64,000 nucleotides of DNA, taken from positions 168,287 through 232,286 of the forward strand of contig JAZDIP010000022.1 of the NCBI GenBank assembly GCA_043804925.1, given 5' to 3'. The stretch comes from ChocPot-Mid sp043804925 (GTDB lineage: Bacteria; Bacteroidota; Ignavibacteria; Kapaibacteriales; UBA2268). A program made the position numbers and the translations under genes. Positions 41,797 to 51,427 of this stretch are shown here, piece after piece. How positions within the stretch are numbered: the first letter of the stretch is position 1; each line of letters opens with the position of its first letter. The notes under the pieces are model-generated. The model saw only the letters and a program-made list of their open reading frames with translations, ran no database searches and was not told the DNA's origin.

Positions 41797-43644
41797 TTAA
41801 TTTCCATCAACATTAAAATTACTTTTAATTAAATTTAAGAATGCCGAGTTTCTTAAATGCGCATCTTCTATAACTGCATTGATATCCCATATAAAAACTC
41901 CAATTGGTAGAACTTTTTTTGGTTCCAATGAAATGGCTACAGTTGTTTCTTTATAATACATTTTACCAGAAGAATATAGTTCAGTATATTCACCTGAAAG
42001 TTGCAATTCTACTTCTTCATTAAATTCAATAATCCCATAAAACCAAATTCTTTGAATTTGATTATTATAGTATTGCATTAATTTTCTTGCTCTTTTTTCA
42101 AGTTGAGTAATTACTTTCATATTTTCTTCTAAAGATATACCCTTTTTCTTTAATTCTACGATTACTACATCAAAAGGTTTTGAATTTTTAGGATTATTAG
42201 AAAAAATCAAAGCAATATCAATTCTGTCATCATCTCTTTTTACTTCATTCTCTGTTACAAATTTTAATACATCGGATAATTCTCTATCACTTAAAACAGT
42301 TTCATAAGTCATATATTTGTCATCAAGTAACCAAGAATTGTTTCTATAAATATCATTTATGAAATTCGATTTTTCAAATTTCCCTTCTTTTCGAGTAGGT
42401 ACAAAAAGTTTATGTAGTTCAAATTCACTGTTGTTACCTGTAGTTTTCCTTAGTTTTTCAATAGTTAATTGTCTAAATAAAATGTATTCCGTCAAAGACC
42501 TTGAGGACATATCTAATGCTTTAATAAACTGTTCATCGGTTAAACTGCTTGCATCAAGCAATTCTTTCTGATTTTTAAAAAATTCATTTTGAGCTTTTTG
42601 TATAATATCATCCCTTTTGATATAACCAATATTTTCTTTTTCAAAATATCCAATTAAATGAGGGTATGTTTTTGATAATTTTTTATTTGTATCAAGATTT
42701 CGTTCTTTTATTTTTGGAATTTCTTTTTCAATAATCGATGCAACTTCTTTTCTGAAAAAGGCTTCGATATCCCTAAGTTCACTTTTTGAAATTGTTAAAT
42801 CTTGCCTTTGCATATCAACTTTTCCAAGAAAATAATCTGAAAATAAAAGAAATACCATTTCATAACCTACTGGAATATTTTCTTCAGCTATTAGATCGAT
42901 TTTGAAAGTTCTATTGTCAACAGTTACTGCTGAAATAAATGATTGTGTAGTATTAACTTGAATAATTGAGTAATATAAAGTAAATGTATCAGTTAAATTA
43001 ATAGTATTATTAATTTCTACGATTTTAAACTCAGGTATATCGGAATTGTTTAAAATTTCTTCAGTTCTCTTGCTATCAATTTCTGTTATAATCTTTATTT
43101 GAAAATTATGACCGTCATTTTTTAAATGAAAAAGACGTGAATAAAATTCTTCTAAAATTCGTTTTTTTAAATAAGAGGCATGTATATATTCACTTTTTGC
43201 AATCCTATGTAATGTATAACCTTGCATTTTAAAAGTAGTACTTGACTCACTTTCTGAAACAATTTTTTCATAAGAATTTGTTTCGTCGAAATTTTCATCA
43301 AATTTAAAAACACGATATTTATTTTTATTATAGAAACTTAGAACTTCTATTTCATTAAAATAGCATAAATAAACTAATCTACCTAAGCCTTTATGAGTGC
43401 TTTCATCTACATCAAATAGAATAGAAAATTTTTTATATCTTTCATCTGTAAAACCTTCTCCGTTATCTGAAATTTCAACATGTAAAGTTTCTGGGTGATT
43501 TAAGGCTTTAGCTGATATTGTAATAGTGATCTTATCAGCATCAGCATCAAGTGCATTAGCAATAGCCTCAATGTAAACCATCTCTAATGATGAATTACTA
43601 AAAAACATTTTAACAGCTTGATCTAGTTTTACTCTCATACTCAT
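41797..43644 (-). CDS. GHKL ATPase with predicted C-terminal PD-(D/E)XK nuclease (MutL/MORC-like restriction partner)
   Basis: 615 residues. N-terminal Bergerat (GHKL) ATPase: N-box EAIANALDADADK (E26, N30, D33), DNGEGF (60-65, the G1 box) and a GLGRL glycine loop at 86-90. The middle is unassigned. The C-terminal ~150 residues contain RIDIALIF (about 472-479) and FDVVIVELKKKG (491-502), a D-x-n-E-L-K arrangement suggestive of a PD-(D/E)XK nuclease, with later conserved-looking QIQRIWFYGIIEF. The start overlaps the stop of an adenine methyltransferase gene (ATGA 43641-43644). GHKL ATPases of the MutL/MORC-like kind are known beside methyltransferases in restriction systems, so a DNA-cleaving partner is likely. 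Nuclease motif is my reading and needs a structure-based check. Confidence 0.72.
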   Translation of the reverse strand: MSMRVKLDQAVKMFFSNSSLEMVYIEAIANALDADADKITITISAKALNHPETLHVEISDNGEGFTDERYKKFSILFDVDESTHKGLGRLVYLCYFNEIEVLSFYNKNKYRVFKFDENFDETNSYEKIVSESESSTTFKMQGYTLHRIAKSEYIHASYLKKRILEEFYSRLFHLKNDGHNFQIKIITEIDSKRTEEILNNSDIPEFKIVEINNTINLTDTFTLYYSIIQVNTTQSFISAVTVDNRTFKIDLIAEENIPVGYEMVFLLFSDYFLGKVDMQRQDLTISKSELRDIEAFFRKEVASIIEKEIPKIKERNLDTNKKLSKTYPHLIGYFEKENIGYIKRDDIIQKAQNEFFKNQKELLDASSLTDEQFIKALDMSSRSLTEYILFRQLTIEKLRKTTGNNSEFELHKLFVPTRKEGKFEKSNFINDIYRNNSWLLDDKYMTYETVLSDRELSDVLKFVTENEVKRDDDRIDIALIFSNNPKNSKPFDVVIVELKKKGISLEENMKVITQLEKRARKLMQYYNNQIQRIWFYGIIEFNEEVELQLSGEYTELYSSGKMYYKETTVAISLEPKKVLPIGVFIWDINAVIEDAHLRNSAFLNLIKSNFNVDGN

Positions 43645-44627
43645 AATCTCTTATTCCTTATAAATATTCTTCCATATAGTCTATTGCCATTTATATATCC
43701 ACGACCTTTTTCAATATTTAAATCATATTCATTACCCAAAATCTCAAACTGTTCAGGATTAAATTTATCAAGGAAAGTAATTGGCACACCCATAGCACCT
43801 TTGTAATCCATAGGAATATCTTTGGTTTTGTCAACATTAATAGCATCGTAGTTGTCGTACTTGGGATATTCTTCGGGAGTGTATTTCTTATATAGTGTTA
43901 AATCTTCGTGTCTTTCTTCATAATCTATATTTGTAAACCACCGAACACCTTTAACTCTTATGTATTTTCTGCCATTTTCATCAATTCTGTGACCGGCGGC
44001 AGTTATAGGGTAATTATCAGGCACACCGAATTCCCTGTCACCACTATGAATACTTGCTCCTAACCATAATTTATTTTCTTTAATTAGTTTGAAAATTTCC
44101 TTATAAGTTATTGCATTCTGATTGCCAATAATCACAAACTTTTTATCATATTCGATTAATTGTGTAACATATTCCCTGAATAATGAGAAAGGTGGATTTG
44201 TAACTACTATGTCAACTTTTTTTAAAAGTTCGATACATTCCTGGCTACGGAAGTCGCCATTGCCTTCAAGGTGCTTTATACCAATTTCTTCCGGTTCGGG
44301 AACTTTGTCACCGTCTTTGTCGCCATTGTATTCAAGGTAAATTGCTTTCTCGGAATCGTTTTGACTGAACAATTCGGAATTTTGATTTTTATAGCAGGTT
44401 GTGATTAATTTTTTCAGTCCTAAGGATTCAAAATTATATGAGAAATAATGAAAGAAATTGCTAATACGCGGGTCGTCGCAGTTGCAAAAAACGACTTTGT
44501 CTTTAAAGTGTTCTTTGTAATGCCAAAGTTCTTTTTCAATATCCGAGAGTTGAGTATAGAACTCATCTTTTTTTGCATTTTTTGCAGTATGCAAATTTTT
44601 ATTTAAGGATTCTTTTTTCAATAGCAT
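43641..44627 (-). CDS. EcoRI-type adenine-specific DNA methyltransferase
   Basis: 328 residues. The sequence around KNAKKDEFYTQLSDIEKELWHYKEHFKDKVVFCNCDDPRISNFFHYF and VDIVVTNPPFSLFREYVTQL (motif IV NPPF at 144-147), plus FVIIGNQNAITYKEIFKLI and GVPITFLDKFNPEQFEILG, is typical of the M.EcoRI family, which methylates adenine at N6 in short palindromes using S-adenosylmethionine. It is normally paired with a restriction endonuclease. Here the next gene, overlapping by four bases, is not an EcoRI-type nuclease but a GHKL ATPase/nuclease. ATG 44627; the usual cytosolic enzyme. Confidence 0.9.
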   Translation of the reverse strand: MLLKKESLNKNLHTAKNAKKDEFYTQLSDIEKELWHYKEHFKDKVVFCNCDDPRISNFFHYFSYNFESLGLKKLITTCYKNQNSELFSQNDSEKAIYLEYNGDKDGDKVPEPEEIGIKHLEGNGDFRSQECIELLKKVDIVVTNPPFSLFREYVTQLIEYDKKFVIIGNQNAITYKEIFKLIKENKLWLGASIHSGDREFGVPDNYPITAAGHRIDENGRKYIRVKGVRWFTNIDYEERHEDLTLYKKYTPEEYPKYDNYDAINVDKTKDIPMDYKGAMGVPITFLDKFNPEQFEILGNEYDLNIEKGRGYINGNRLYGRIFIRNKRL

Positions 44628-44786
44628 AGCTCAAAATAAAGCAAATATAAGAAATTTTTTAGATTAAGCCATTCCATTTTTGCTTTATTAGGTTTTATTG
44701 AGTGTTTTATTATATCCATTAATCTAAAAATTATTATTTTAATTTACGAAAGAAAAAGAATTACGGCAAATATTTTACGACTGAAC

Positions 44787-44825
44787 ACACCCCGTCCCTT
44801 CGGGACACCCCTCTCAAGAGGGGAT
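44787..44825. repeat. CCCCTCT hairpin repeat flanking the island (right copy)
   Basis: ACACCCCGTCCCTTCGGGACA and CCCCTCT-CA-AGAGGGG (44808-44823), with an extra GTCCC/GGGAC hairpin. It corresponds to the copy at 38809-38840. It could also end transcripts from the neighbouring minus-strand O-methyltransferase gene. Confidence 0.65.
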
Positions 44826-44858
44826 TTTACTTTTTTGAAAAAAAATATTATTATTTCT

Positions 44859-45878
44859 TTAATCCTTCAAACCGAAGACTAAGCTTGTACCAAAGTCGGT
44901 TTCCATATTCTTTATTTTGCCATAGCCGGCTTCTTTCAATACAAGCCATATATCGGAACCGGTGTACGCATCGCCACCTATGGAATTAACCAATAATTCA
45001 AGAGCAAATAATGTATTGAATTCGGGTGATGTTCTTTTGTCGTCAATTAGTAAATCCTGAATAACTATCTTACCGCCATAATTGAGTGCACGGTTTACTT
45101 TTTTAGCTAATTCAATATTCTTCCAAATATCGTTATGTTGAAATACAAAAGAAAGAAATACCAAATCATATCCGGAGCCGATATCGTCCTCAAGAATATC
45201 ACCTGTGATTATGTTTACTTTATCTGCAGCTTCACGGTTTTTTATGTACTGCAAATAATCCTGTGTAAAGGGTGCGCAATTAGGATATGTAAAAATTGTT
45301 GAATGAATTGATGGCTTTGCATTAACAAATTCAATGGCATAATCACCAACACCACCACCGAGGTCAAGCACTCTGTTCACATTAGACAGGTCAATCATTT
45401 TTACAATGTCGGCGGCAAGTAAAGAGGAACGCCAATGAACCGCATCAATGAAATCTTCGGTTTCTTCGGGAGTATAATCCTTGATTTGCTTTATATTCGG
45501 ATTTTTACCGGTTTTAACAGCTTCGGTCAAAGTCCCCCAGGAATCCCAAAGCCGGCTGCTGTAATTCATAATGCTCATGTACTCCGGTTTTGATTTTACT
45601 AAAAACCTAAGCGAAATTTCCGTATTTGTATATTTGTCAATCCTCTTTTCTAACAGTTCGAGAGCACAAAGGGCATCGAGCAGTCTTTGAGTGGCACGCT
45701 TATCGGTGTTTAAAGTGATGGCTATTTCCGATGCCGTTTTATAATCGGTACCGATAGTCGAAAAAATGTCCAACTGGCAGGCAGTGAATAATGCCCTGCT
45801 TTTTTGATAACCGTAAACCATCTCTAAAAGTTTGGAGATGGAGGCATCGTCTCTTTTAAATGGCTTCCAAGATTTCAT
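44859..45878 (-). CDS. S-adenosylmethionine O-methyltransferase with N-terminal dimerisation domain
   Basis: 339 residues. N-terminal winged-helix dimerisation domain (LLEMVYGYQKSRALFTACQLDIFSTIG ... LNTDKRATQRLLDALCALELLEKR) followed by a class I methyltransferase domain with VLDLGGGVGDYAIEFV (SAM motif I), and DLVFLSFVFQHND, GGKIVIQDLLIDD. This is the plant-type O-methyltransferase fold also used by CrtF, BchU and hydroxyindole methyltransferases. Substrate unknown. AGGAG lies seven bases before ATG. No pigment or antibiotic genes are adjacent, so the pathway cannot be named. Confidence 0.87.
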   Translation of the reverse strand: MKSWKPFKRDDASISKLLEMVYGYQKSRALFTACQLDIFSTIGTDYKTASEIAITLNTDKRATQRLLDALCALELLEKRIDKYTNTEISLRFLVKSKPEYMSIMNYSSRLWDSWGTLTEAVKTGKNPNIKQIKDYTPEETEDFIDAVHWRSSLLAADIVKMIDLSNVNRVLDLGGGVGDYAIEFVNAKPSIHSTIFTYPNCAPFTQDYLQYIKNREAADKVNIITGDILEDDIGSGYDLVFLSFVFQHNDIWKNIELAKKVNRALNYGGKIVIQDLLIDDKRTSPEFNTLFALELLVNSIGGDAYTGSDIWLVLKEAGYGKIKNMETDFGTSLVFGLKD

Positions 45879-46160
45879 AAATACTCCTAATCGCTATAAA
45901 TGTTTGATTAGACTCTCCAATCATTATGCAAAAAACGAAATTTTTCGTTGTTCTCCAAAAAAAATTAATAATAATTTTAAATTTCCCCATTTTTTTAAAG
46001 AAAGGGTGTTAAAATTTCATACTGAGCTTGCCGAAGGACGTTTCGCGTTTCGCTGTTTCTCGTTTCACATAAAAAATAAACGACGATTCACGGAAATTTA
46101 TTATTTTGCCTGATTATGGAATTGTAAATAAATAATTTTTTAACTTTTAATTGGATAATT

Positions 46161-47624
46161 ATGGAAGAAGTAAAAAAGAAGTCGGGTATTAAAGACCTTC
46201 CATTTACATATTGGATTGCTATCATATTTGAATTTTTTGAACGAGGTTCTTACTATGGTGTAATGAGTATCCTTTCGGTTTATATGACAGACCATCTCGG
46301 ATTTACTAAAGACGGATTCACCGGAGTTGGAACAATAAGGGGATTTCTGCAATTTGCTTTTATATATGGTTTACCGCTTTTTACAGGTGCAGTTGCCGAT
46401 AAAATGGGCTTTAAAAGAACGCTGTTAGTTGCTTTCACATTGCTTGGTACAGGATATATGCTTGCAAGCCAGACAACAGACCATCTGTTTTTCTTTATTG
46501 CTCTTGTTATAATGGCAATTGGTGCAGGCACATTTAAACCGGTGATTTCCGGGACAATAGCAAAGGTTACTGACGAAGGTAATTCAACTATCGGCTTTGG
46601 AATTTTCTACTGGACAATCAATCTTGGTGCATTTTTAGTTCCTTTAATTCTTGTCCCTTTCCTGAAAGCTGCGTATGGATGGAATTATGTTCTTTTAGCT
46701 GCAGGCATTGGAACAGGTGCTATGATTATACCGACTCTTTTTGGGTATAAAGAACCGCCAAGAGAAGCTATCGTTAAAGAACCTCTTGGGAAAACAATAA
46801 AAGGTATTTTTGAAAAAGTGTTAATGGTATTTAAAGACTGGAGATTCATCTTATTTATATTTATATATTCCTGGTTTTGGATTCTTTACTTCCAAATGTT
46901 CGGAACAGTGCTTTGGTATGTCCAATACTTCGTTGACCCAACATCTTTTAATGTATTTGTGAATAATGTTTTCGGTGAAAACTGGCTGAACAATCTTGCA
47001 GGAGTTAATTTTAAATTTGGTATCGAGTTCGTTACCGTTATCAATGCCGGAACAATAATATTACTGCAATTCCTTGTTACATTCATTGTCAAAAACACAA
47101 GAGCATTACCTACTATGCTAACCGGCATTTTGTTTGGTACTTTCGGAATGCTCATGCTTGCTTTTGGTAATAGTATCTGGATATTTATGGCCGGGATAGT
47201 TATGTTCTCAATCGGTGAGATGACAGCACATCCGAAATTTATTTCCTATCTGGGAACAATAGCACCACCCGATAAGAAAGCAACATATATGGGATTCGGA
47301 TTCCTTTATGGAATGATTGGTGCATTAATCGGGGAAATATTAGGTGCAAATTTATATGCCCGTCTTGTTGATAATCCAATGATAGATTTTATTAGAGAAA
47401 AATTAATTGCTTCAGGTCAAAGCATTGAAATGGCAAATAACATTTTAATAAAAGATGCTTTGGTTATTGCCGGTAAAATCGGATTGACAAAAGAGCAGAT
47501 AGCGGCAAATGCTTACACAGATGAGTTATGGATAATATTCAGTTGTATAGGCGTTGTCTGCATTATCGGTCTTTTATCCTATCAAAAATTTATCGGGACA
47601 AGAAAAGCTTCAGATTTGAAATGA
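46161..47624 (+). CDS. POT/PTR family peptide transporter (major facilitator)
   Basis: 487 residues, about 12-14 membrane segments. The POT signature in helix 1 reads FEFFERGSYYGVMSI; the family ExxERFxYYG has a glycine in place of the phenylalanine, so proton coupling could differ. Then PLFTGAVADKMGFKRTLL, MAIGAGTFKPVISGTIAKV and FGIFYWTINLGAFLVPL match the family. Proton-driven uptake of di- or tripeptides (or another solute) is expected. It lies between a methyltransferase (divergent) and a type IX cargo gene. The start ATG 46161 is the only candidate. Confidence 0.87.
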   Translation: MEEVKKKSGIKDLPFTYWIAIIFEFFERGSYYGVMSILSVYMTDHLGFTKDGFTGVGTIRGFLQFAFIYGLPLFTGAVADKMGFKRTLLVAFTLLGTGYMLASQTTDHLFFFIALVIMAIGAGTFKPVISGTIAKVTDEGNSTIGFGIFYWTINLGAFLVPLILVPFLKAAYGWNYVLLAAGIGTGAMIIPTLFGYKEPPREAIVKEPLGKTIKGIFEKVLMVFKDWRFILFIFIYSWFWILYFQMFGTVLWYVQYFVDPTSFNVFVNNVFGENWLNNLAGVNFKFGIEFVTVINAGTIILLQFLVTFIVKNTRALPTMLTGILFGTFGMLMLAFGNSIWIFMAGIVMFSIGEMTAHPKFISYLGTIAPPDKKATYMGFGFLYGMIGALIGEILGANLYARLVDNPMIDFIREKLIASGQSIEMANNILIKDALVIAGKIGLTKEQIAANAYTDELWIIFSCIGVVCIIGLLSYQKFIGTRKASDLK

Positions 47625-47749
47625 GATAGCAAACAGCAGACGCAGACAGAAGACAGAAGGACTGAAGAACAGAAGGACCGAAAGACAGTAAGGATTGAAG
47701 AACAGAAGGACTGTTGAACTATTGTACTAAAGAACTAAAGAACTAAAAA

Positions 47750-47791
47750 AAGAAGTGAAGTAACTGGATAATGTTTCTTCACTTCTTTTGT
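47750..47791 (+). terminator. Rho-independent terminator of the POT transporter gene
   Basis: Arms AAGAAGTGAAG (47750-47760) and CTTCACTTCTT (47777-47787), 11 perfect pairs, 16-base loop, followed by TTTG-TTTT. Confidence 0.92.
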
Positions 47792-47812
47792 TTTAACTCA
47801 CAACTCTTAACT

Positions 47813-47840
47813 GTAGGGACACATTGCAATTTGCCCCTAC
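47813..47840. repeat. Palindromic GTAGGG...CCCCTAC element
   Basis: GTAGGG at 47813-47818 and CCCTAC at 47835-47840 with an ATTGCAAT palindrome between. Elements of this pattern are dispersed in many bacterial genomes; this is the only clear copy in the window. Confidence 0.6.
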
Positions 47841-47987
47841 TACTCAAAACTGACTTCTGACTGCACATATCAAAAATCCCTTCTCCCTTTTCCTTTTTCC
47901 ATTCTCCATTTTAAAAAACATTTGATTATTTGAGCAAACTTTTATAACTTAGAATAATTATGTGTACATAAATTTAATGGTGATAAT

Positions 47988-50900
47988 ATGAAAAAAATAT
48001 TTATACTTCTTTCGCTGTTTATATCAATGATATATTCTTCTTATGCAGAGCAAGAAACACTTCGGAATTGGGATACAACCTTGCAAAGCTATGTTTATTA
48101 TCCCTCATCCGATTACCAGTGGCAAGTCGCACATTTTTATCCCGAAGCACCTTGTTTGATAAAACAAATCAAAATCTATTGTTCCGGGAACGCAGGAAGT
48201 GCACAGCTTTTTATCGCGACTCAAGAAGCCGGCTCAAACATTCCCGCAATTACTTTTTACACAAGTAAAGCTGCAAGGGTTTTAAATATCAATGTAAATG
48301 CTCAACCAAACACCGGTGTCCCAACAACAATTGATATCGACCCTCCAATTTCCATTACAGGGAATCAACTTTTTGTTGGATTGATTAACCTGTCAAACGG
48401 AACAAATTGGTTAACAGACCAAGTCGAAAGACCTTCATTTTGTGAATATACAGAAGATGGTGTTTTAATAAAATACAACAATTCACTTTTACTGGACAGG
48501 CAAGCCCAGTGGTCTTATGGTACAGGCGCACACTTGGTTGACGTAATTGTTGATTATCCTACAAAAACACCTGCATATCATTTTCAGGATGTTACAGAAG
48601 AATACGAACTTCCTACAAATTTTAATCCCGGCACTATTGCATTTGCAGATTTTAATGATGACGGCTTTCAGGATTTGCTTGTCCGCGGTAAACTTTACCA
48701 AAATAATGAGGGGCAAATCTTCGAGGATATTACATCAACTGCCGGTTTATACGGTACACCTTCAGCAAACCTTTTCCTTGACATGGATAATGATGGGGAT
48801 TTGGATATTCTTTTTTTAAATCAGGGAACGGGAGCAAAAAGTGTGATATTTATAAATGAAGGAGACGGAAGTTTCAGCGATAAGGAATTAAATATTCCCG
48901 AACTTTTTGCTGTAACATCCTATAGTGTAGCAGATGTGAACGAGGATAAATATCCGGATTTATTTATCGGACAGCTTTGGAAAACGAAACCTGAACCATT
49001 ACCGAATTATATGCTTTTGAACAATAAAAGTAATGATTTTACAGATACAACAAAACTACTATATCCGGATTATGACGGTACCTGGAATTATCCCAATGAG
49101 CAGTGGGACCCACCAAACATGATTGTTGACAGAAACCGAAGCAGCCGTGGCTCACAATTTGTGGACTTTGACAATGACGGTGATTTGGATTTGTTTGTTA
49201 CTAATTATTTTTTGCAATGGGATGAATTTTACCGGAATAATGGCGATGGTACTTTCTCAGATATAATCAGTCAGAAAAATATTGATGTTAATCAAACAGG
49301 GCATAATCACGGTACGGGAGTTGACTGGTACGATTACGATAATGACGGCGATATGGATTTGCTTTTATCTCAATTCGCTTTTCCCGGATTCATAGAAGAT
49401 TATGACCACAGACCAATGACAATATACAAAAACAACGGAGCACCGAACTATTCTTTTACAGATACTTACAATCCAAGCGATTTTGTTTCCAACATCGGCT
49501 TGGGATACGAAGAAACCTATGCCGGAGCCGCATGGGGAGATGCAAACAACGACGGCTTGACAGATTTGATAGCAACAACATCTAATAGTTGCCGGTTTAT
49601 AGATTTTTACCAGCAAAGCAATGACCACACTTTTGCCAACAGAACTTTTGAATACGGATTGGAAGGAATAGTAACAGGTGAAGATGCTTGCTGGGTGGAC
49701 TTTGACAATGACGGCAAGCTCGATTTGGCAATGTCGGACAACAGGCAGTTCAGATTATTTAAAAATTTCTATGACTTGAACTACGACTGGCTGGAAGTTG
49801 ACCTTGAAGGAAAAGCAGGTCAGGAGAGTTATATAACCGGAGCCAGAGTTAAGGTTTATACAAACAACGGCACTTTTACTCAAGAAGTTTCTCTTGGCAG
49901 GGGACAAAAGATGCAAAAGCCATTTCGTCTTCACTTTGGACTAGGTAAAACAGCAGAAATCGAAAAAGTTGAAGTCCGTTGGCCCGGAACCACCGAATAT
50001 GAAGTATTCTTTTCCATACAGCCAAATATGCTTGTGAAGTTGATTCAGGACAAAGGAGGTATGCCACAGGTTCCGGAAAAACCTGTTTTGGCTTATCCCC
50101 TCGATGGAACTATTGATTTCGACTCGAAAGCTGATAAAATTAAATGGAACAGAACTGACAATGCCGATAAATACCATATTTTGGTTGCCAAAGACAATGC
50201 ATTTTCAAATGTAGTTGTTGATAATGCTGACATTGCTAAACCCGAACAGGAAGTCAAAGACCTTGAAGGTTTAACAAAATACTATTGGAAAGTTAAAGCA
50301 GGTAATTTTGTCGGTTACGGCGATTGGTCTGACATCTGGAGTTTTACTACTGCAGAAATTATTTCGGAAGTTCCGGCAAAACCGCTTCTTACTTCTCCTG
50401 AAGATGGAGCCGCTGATGTTAGTAAAAAGAATGACAAATTTGTTTGGCAGGCTGTTGACGGTGCCGATGATTATAATTTACAGGTAGCCGAAAACTTTTC
50501 ATTCAATCCTGTTGCTCTGGATATAAGCGGAATAACAGCAACAGAATTTCCCGTTTCCGATTTAGCAGGAAATACAACATTTTTCTGGAGAGTCCGCGGA
50601 TGGAACAAGGCAGGATTTGGCGAGTGGTCAACATTACGTAACTTTACAACAGACAACAGCCGCCCTGATTATCCATTAGCTCCTGCTCTTTTATCACCTG
50701 TAGCGAAGACAACAAATGTTCTTCAAAGTTCATATTTAACTTGGGAACCGGGAGTTGGTGCTACTCAATACAGGATTCAGGTATCAACTCATTATACGAT
50801 GGGTAAAGACATAGTTGTTGATACTGTAATTAGGCCAAACAAATATCCTGTTAGCAGACTGGAAGGAGAAACCGAATATTTTTGGCAGGTATATTCTATT

Positions 50901-51254
50901 AACTCTCGTGGCGAAAGTGAAGAAGCATCCGAAGTTTGGAACTTCACCACCGGAATTTTCACCAGTGTCGAAGAGCTCAATCTTATTCCATACAACTTTT
51001 ATATCAGCGACCCTCTTCCAAATCCAATGACGAGTACAACTTCATTCGATATTGGTATTTTGACCAATACTCATGTTTCTATCATTGTCTTTGATGTAAA
51101 CGGGAGACAAGTTGACAGGATATTATCAAAGCAAATGAATGCAGGAACATATAGAATCAATTGGAATCCTGATAATTTACAATCAGGAATATATTATATT
51201 CAATTATCTTCAGGAGTTCATAGCGAAACTAAGATGCTGTCGGTTGTAAAGTAA
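47988..51254 (+). CDS. Type IX secreted protein: FG-GAP repeats, ASPIC/UnbV, fibronectin domains and sorting domain
   Basis: 1088 residues. Signal peptide MKKIFILLSLFISMIYSSYA. Seven Ca2+-binding FG-GAP/VCBS-type loops: DFNDDGFQDLL, DMDNDGDLDIL, DVNEDKYPDLF, DFDNDGDLDLF, DYDNDGDMDLL, DANNDGLTDLI, DFDNDGKLDLA, together about residues 220-600. Then an ASPIC/UnbV domain (YDWLEVDLEGKAGQESYITGARVKVY ... GLGKTAEIEKVEVRWPG), three fibronectin type III units (KPVLAYPLDGTIDF..., AKPLLTSPEDGAAD..., APALLSPVAKTTNV...), and a C-terminal type A sorting domain ending SGVHSETKMLSVVK. A surface or secreted adhesin/propeller is likely. GGTGATAAT precedes the ATG. Confidence 0.92.
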   Translation: MKKIFILLSLFISMIYSSYAEQETLRNWDTTLQSYVYYPSSDYQWQVAHFYPEAPCLIKQIKIYCSGNAGSAQLFIATQEAGSNIPAITFYTSKAARVLNINVNAQPNTGVPTTIDIDPPISITGNQLFVGLINLSNGTNWLTDQVERPSFCEYTEDGVLIKYNNSLLLDRQAQWSYGTGAHLVDVIVDYPTKTPAYHFQDVTEEYELPTNFNPGTIAFADFNDDGFQDLLVRGKLYQNNEGQIFEDITSTAGLYGTPSANLFLDMDNDGDLDILFLNQGTGAKSVIFINEGDGSFSDKELNIPELFAVTSYSVADVNEDKYPDLFIGQLWKTKPEPLPNYMLLNNKSNDFTDTTKLLYPDYDGTWNYPNEQWDPPNMIVDRNRSSRGSQFVDFDNDGDLDLFVTNYFLQWDEFYRNNGDGTFSDIISQKNIDVNQTGHNHGTGVDWYDYDNDGDMDLLLSQFAFPGFIEDYDHRPMTIYKNNGAPNYSFTDTYNPSDFVSNIGLGYEETYAGAAWGDANNDGLTDLIATTSNSCRFIDFYQQSNDHTFANRTFEYGLEGIVTGEDACWVDFDNDGKLDLAMSDNRQFRLFKNFYDLNYDWLEVDLEGKAGQESYITGARVKVYTNNGTFTQEVSLGRGQKMQKPFRLHFGLGKTAEIEKVEVRWPGTTEYEVFFSIQPNMLVKLIQDKGGMPQVPEKPVLAYPLDGTIDFDSKADKIKWNRTDNADKYHILVAKDNAFSNVVVDNADIAKPEQEVKDLEGLTKYYWKVKAGNFVGYGDWSDIWSFTTAEIISEVPAKPLLTSPEDGAADVSKKNDKFVWQAVDGADDYNLQVAENFSFNPVALDISGITATEFPVSDLAGNTTFFWRVRGWNKAGFGEWSTLRNFTTDNSRPDYPLAPALLSPVAKTTNVLQSSYLTWEPGVGATQYRIQVSTHYTMGKDIVVDTVIRPNKYPVSRLEGETEYFWQVYSINSRGESEEASEVWNFTTGIFTSVEELNLIPYNFYISDPLPNPMTSTTSFDIGILTNTHVSIIVFDVNGRQVDRILSKQMNAGTYRINWNPDNLQSGIYYIQLSSGVHSETKMLSVVK

Positions 51255-51275
51255 GAAATAGAATTAAATTGAAAA

Positions 51276-51313
51276 GGGAGTTATCTTAGTAAAAGTGAAG
51301 CTAACTCCTTTTT
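51276..51313 (+). terminator. Rho-independent terminator of the FG-GAP protein gene
   Basis: GGAGTTA (51277-51283) pairs with TAACTCC (51302-51308), extended by one G-U and A-T pairs, then a T-run. 18-base loop. Confidence 0.8.
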
Positions 51314-51427
51314 AATATAATCTCCAATTGATAATGTATTTGTTGAAGATAGGTTCAAATAAAAAGCTTAGAAATTTTCAGAAAAACTAACGGTAACAAG
51401 TTGCTCTTTTGTTGATTATTCCAAAAG

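Larger units (their letters stand above)
47625..47987. other. 363-bp intergenic region: repeat tract, terminator and palindromic element
   Basis: 47635-47750 is a tract of 9- to 10-base imperfect units (GACAGAAGGACTGAAGAACA, AAAGAACTAAAGAACTAAA). It is followed by a terminator, a GTAGGG/CCCCTAC palindrome at 47813-47840, and the purine/pyrimidine word CTCCCTTTTCCTTTTTCCATTC (47883-47910). The promoter for the next gene should lie in the last 100 bases but no clear TAnnTTTG box is seen. Confidence 0.65.
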
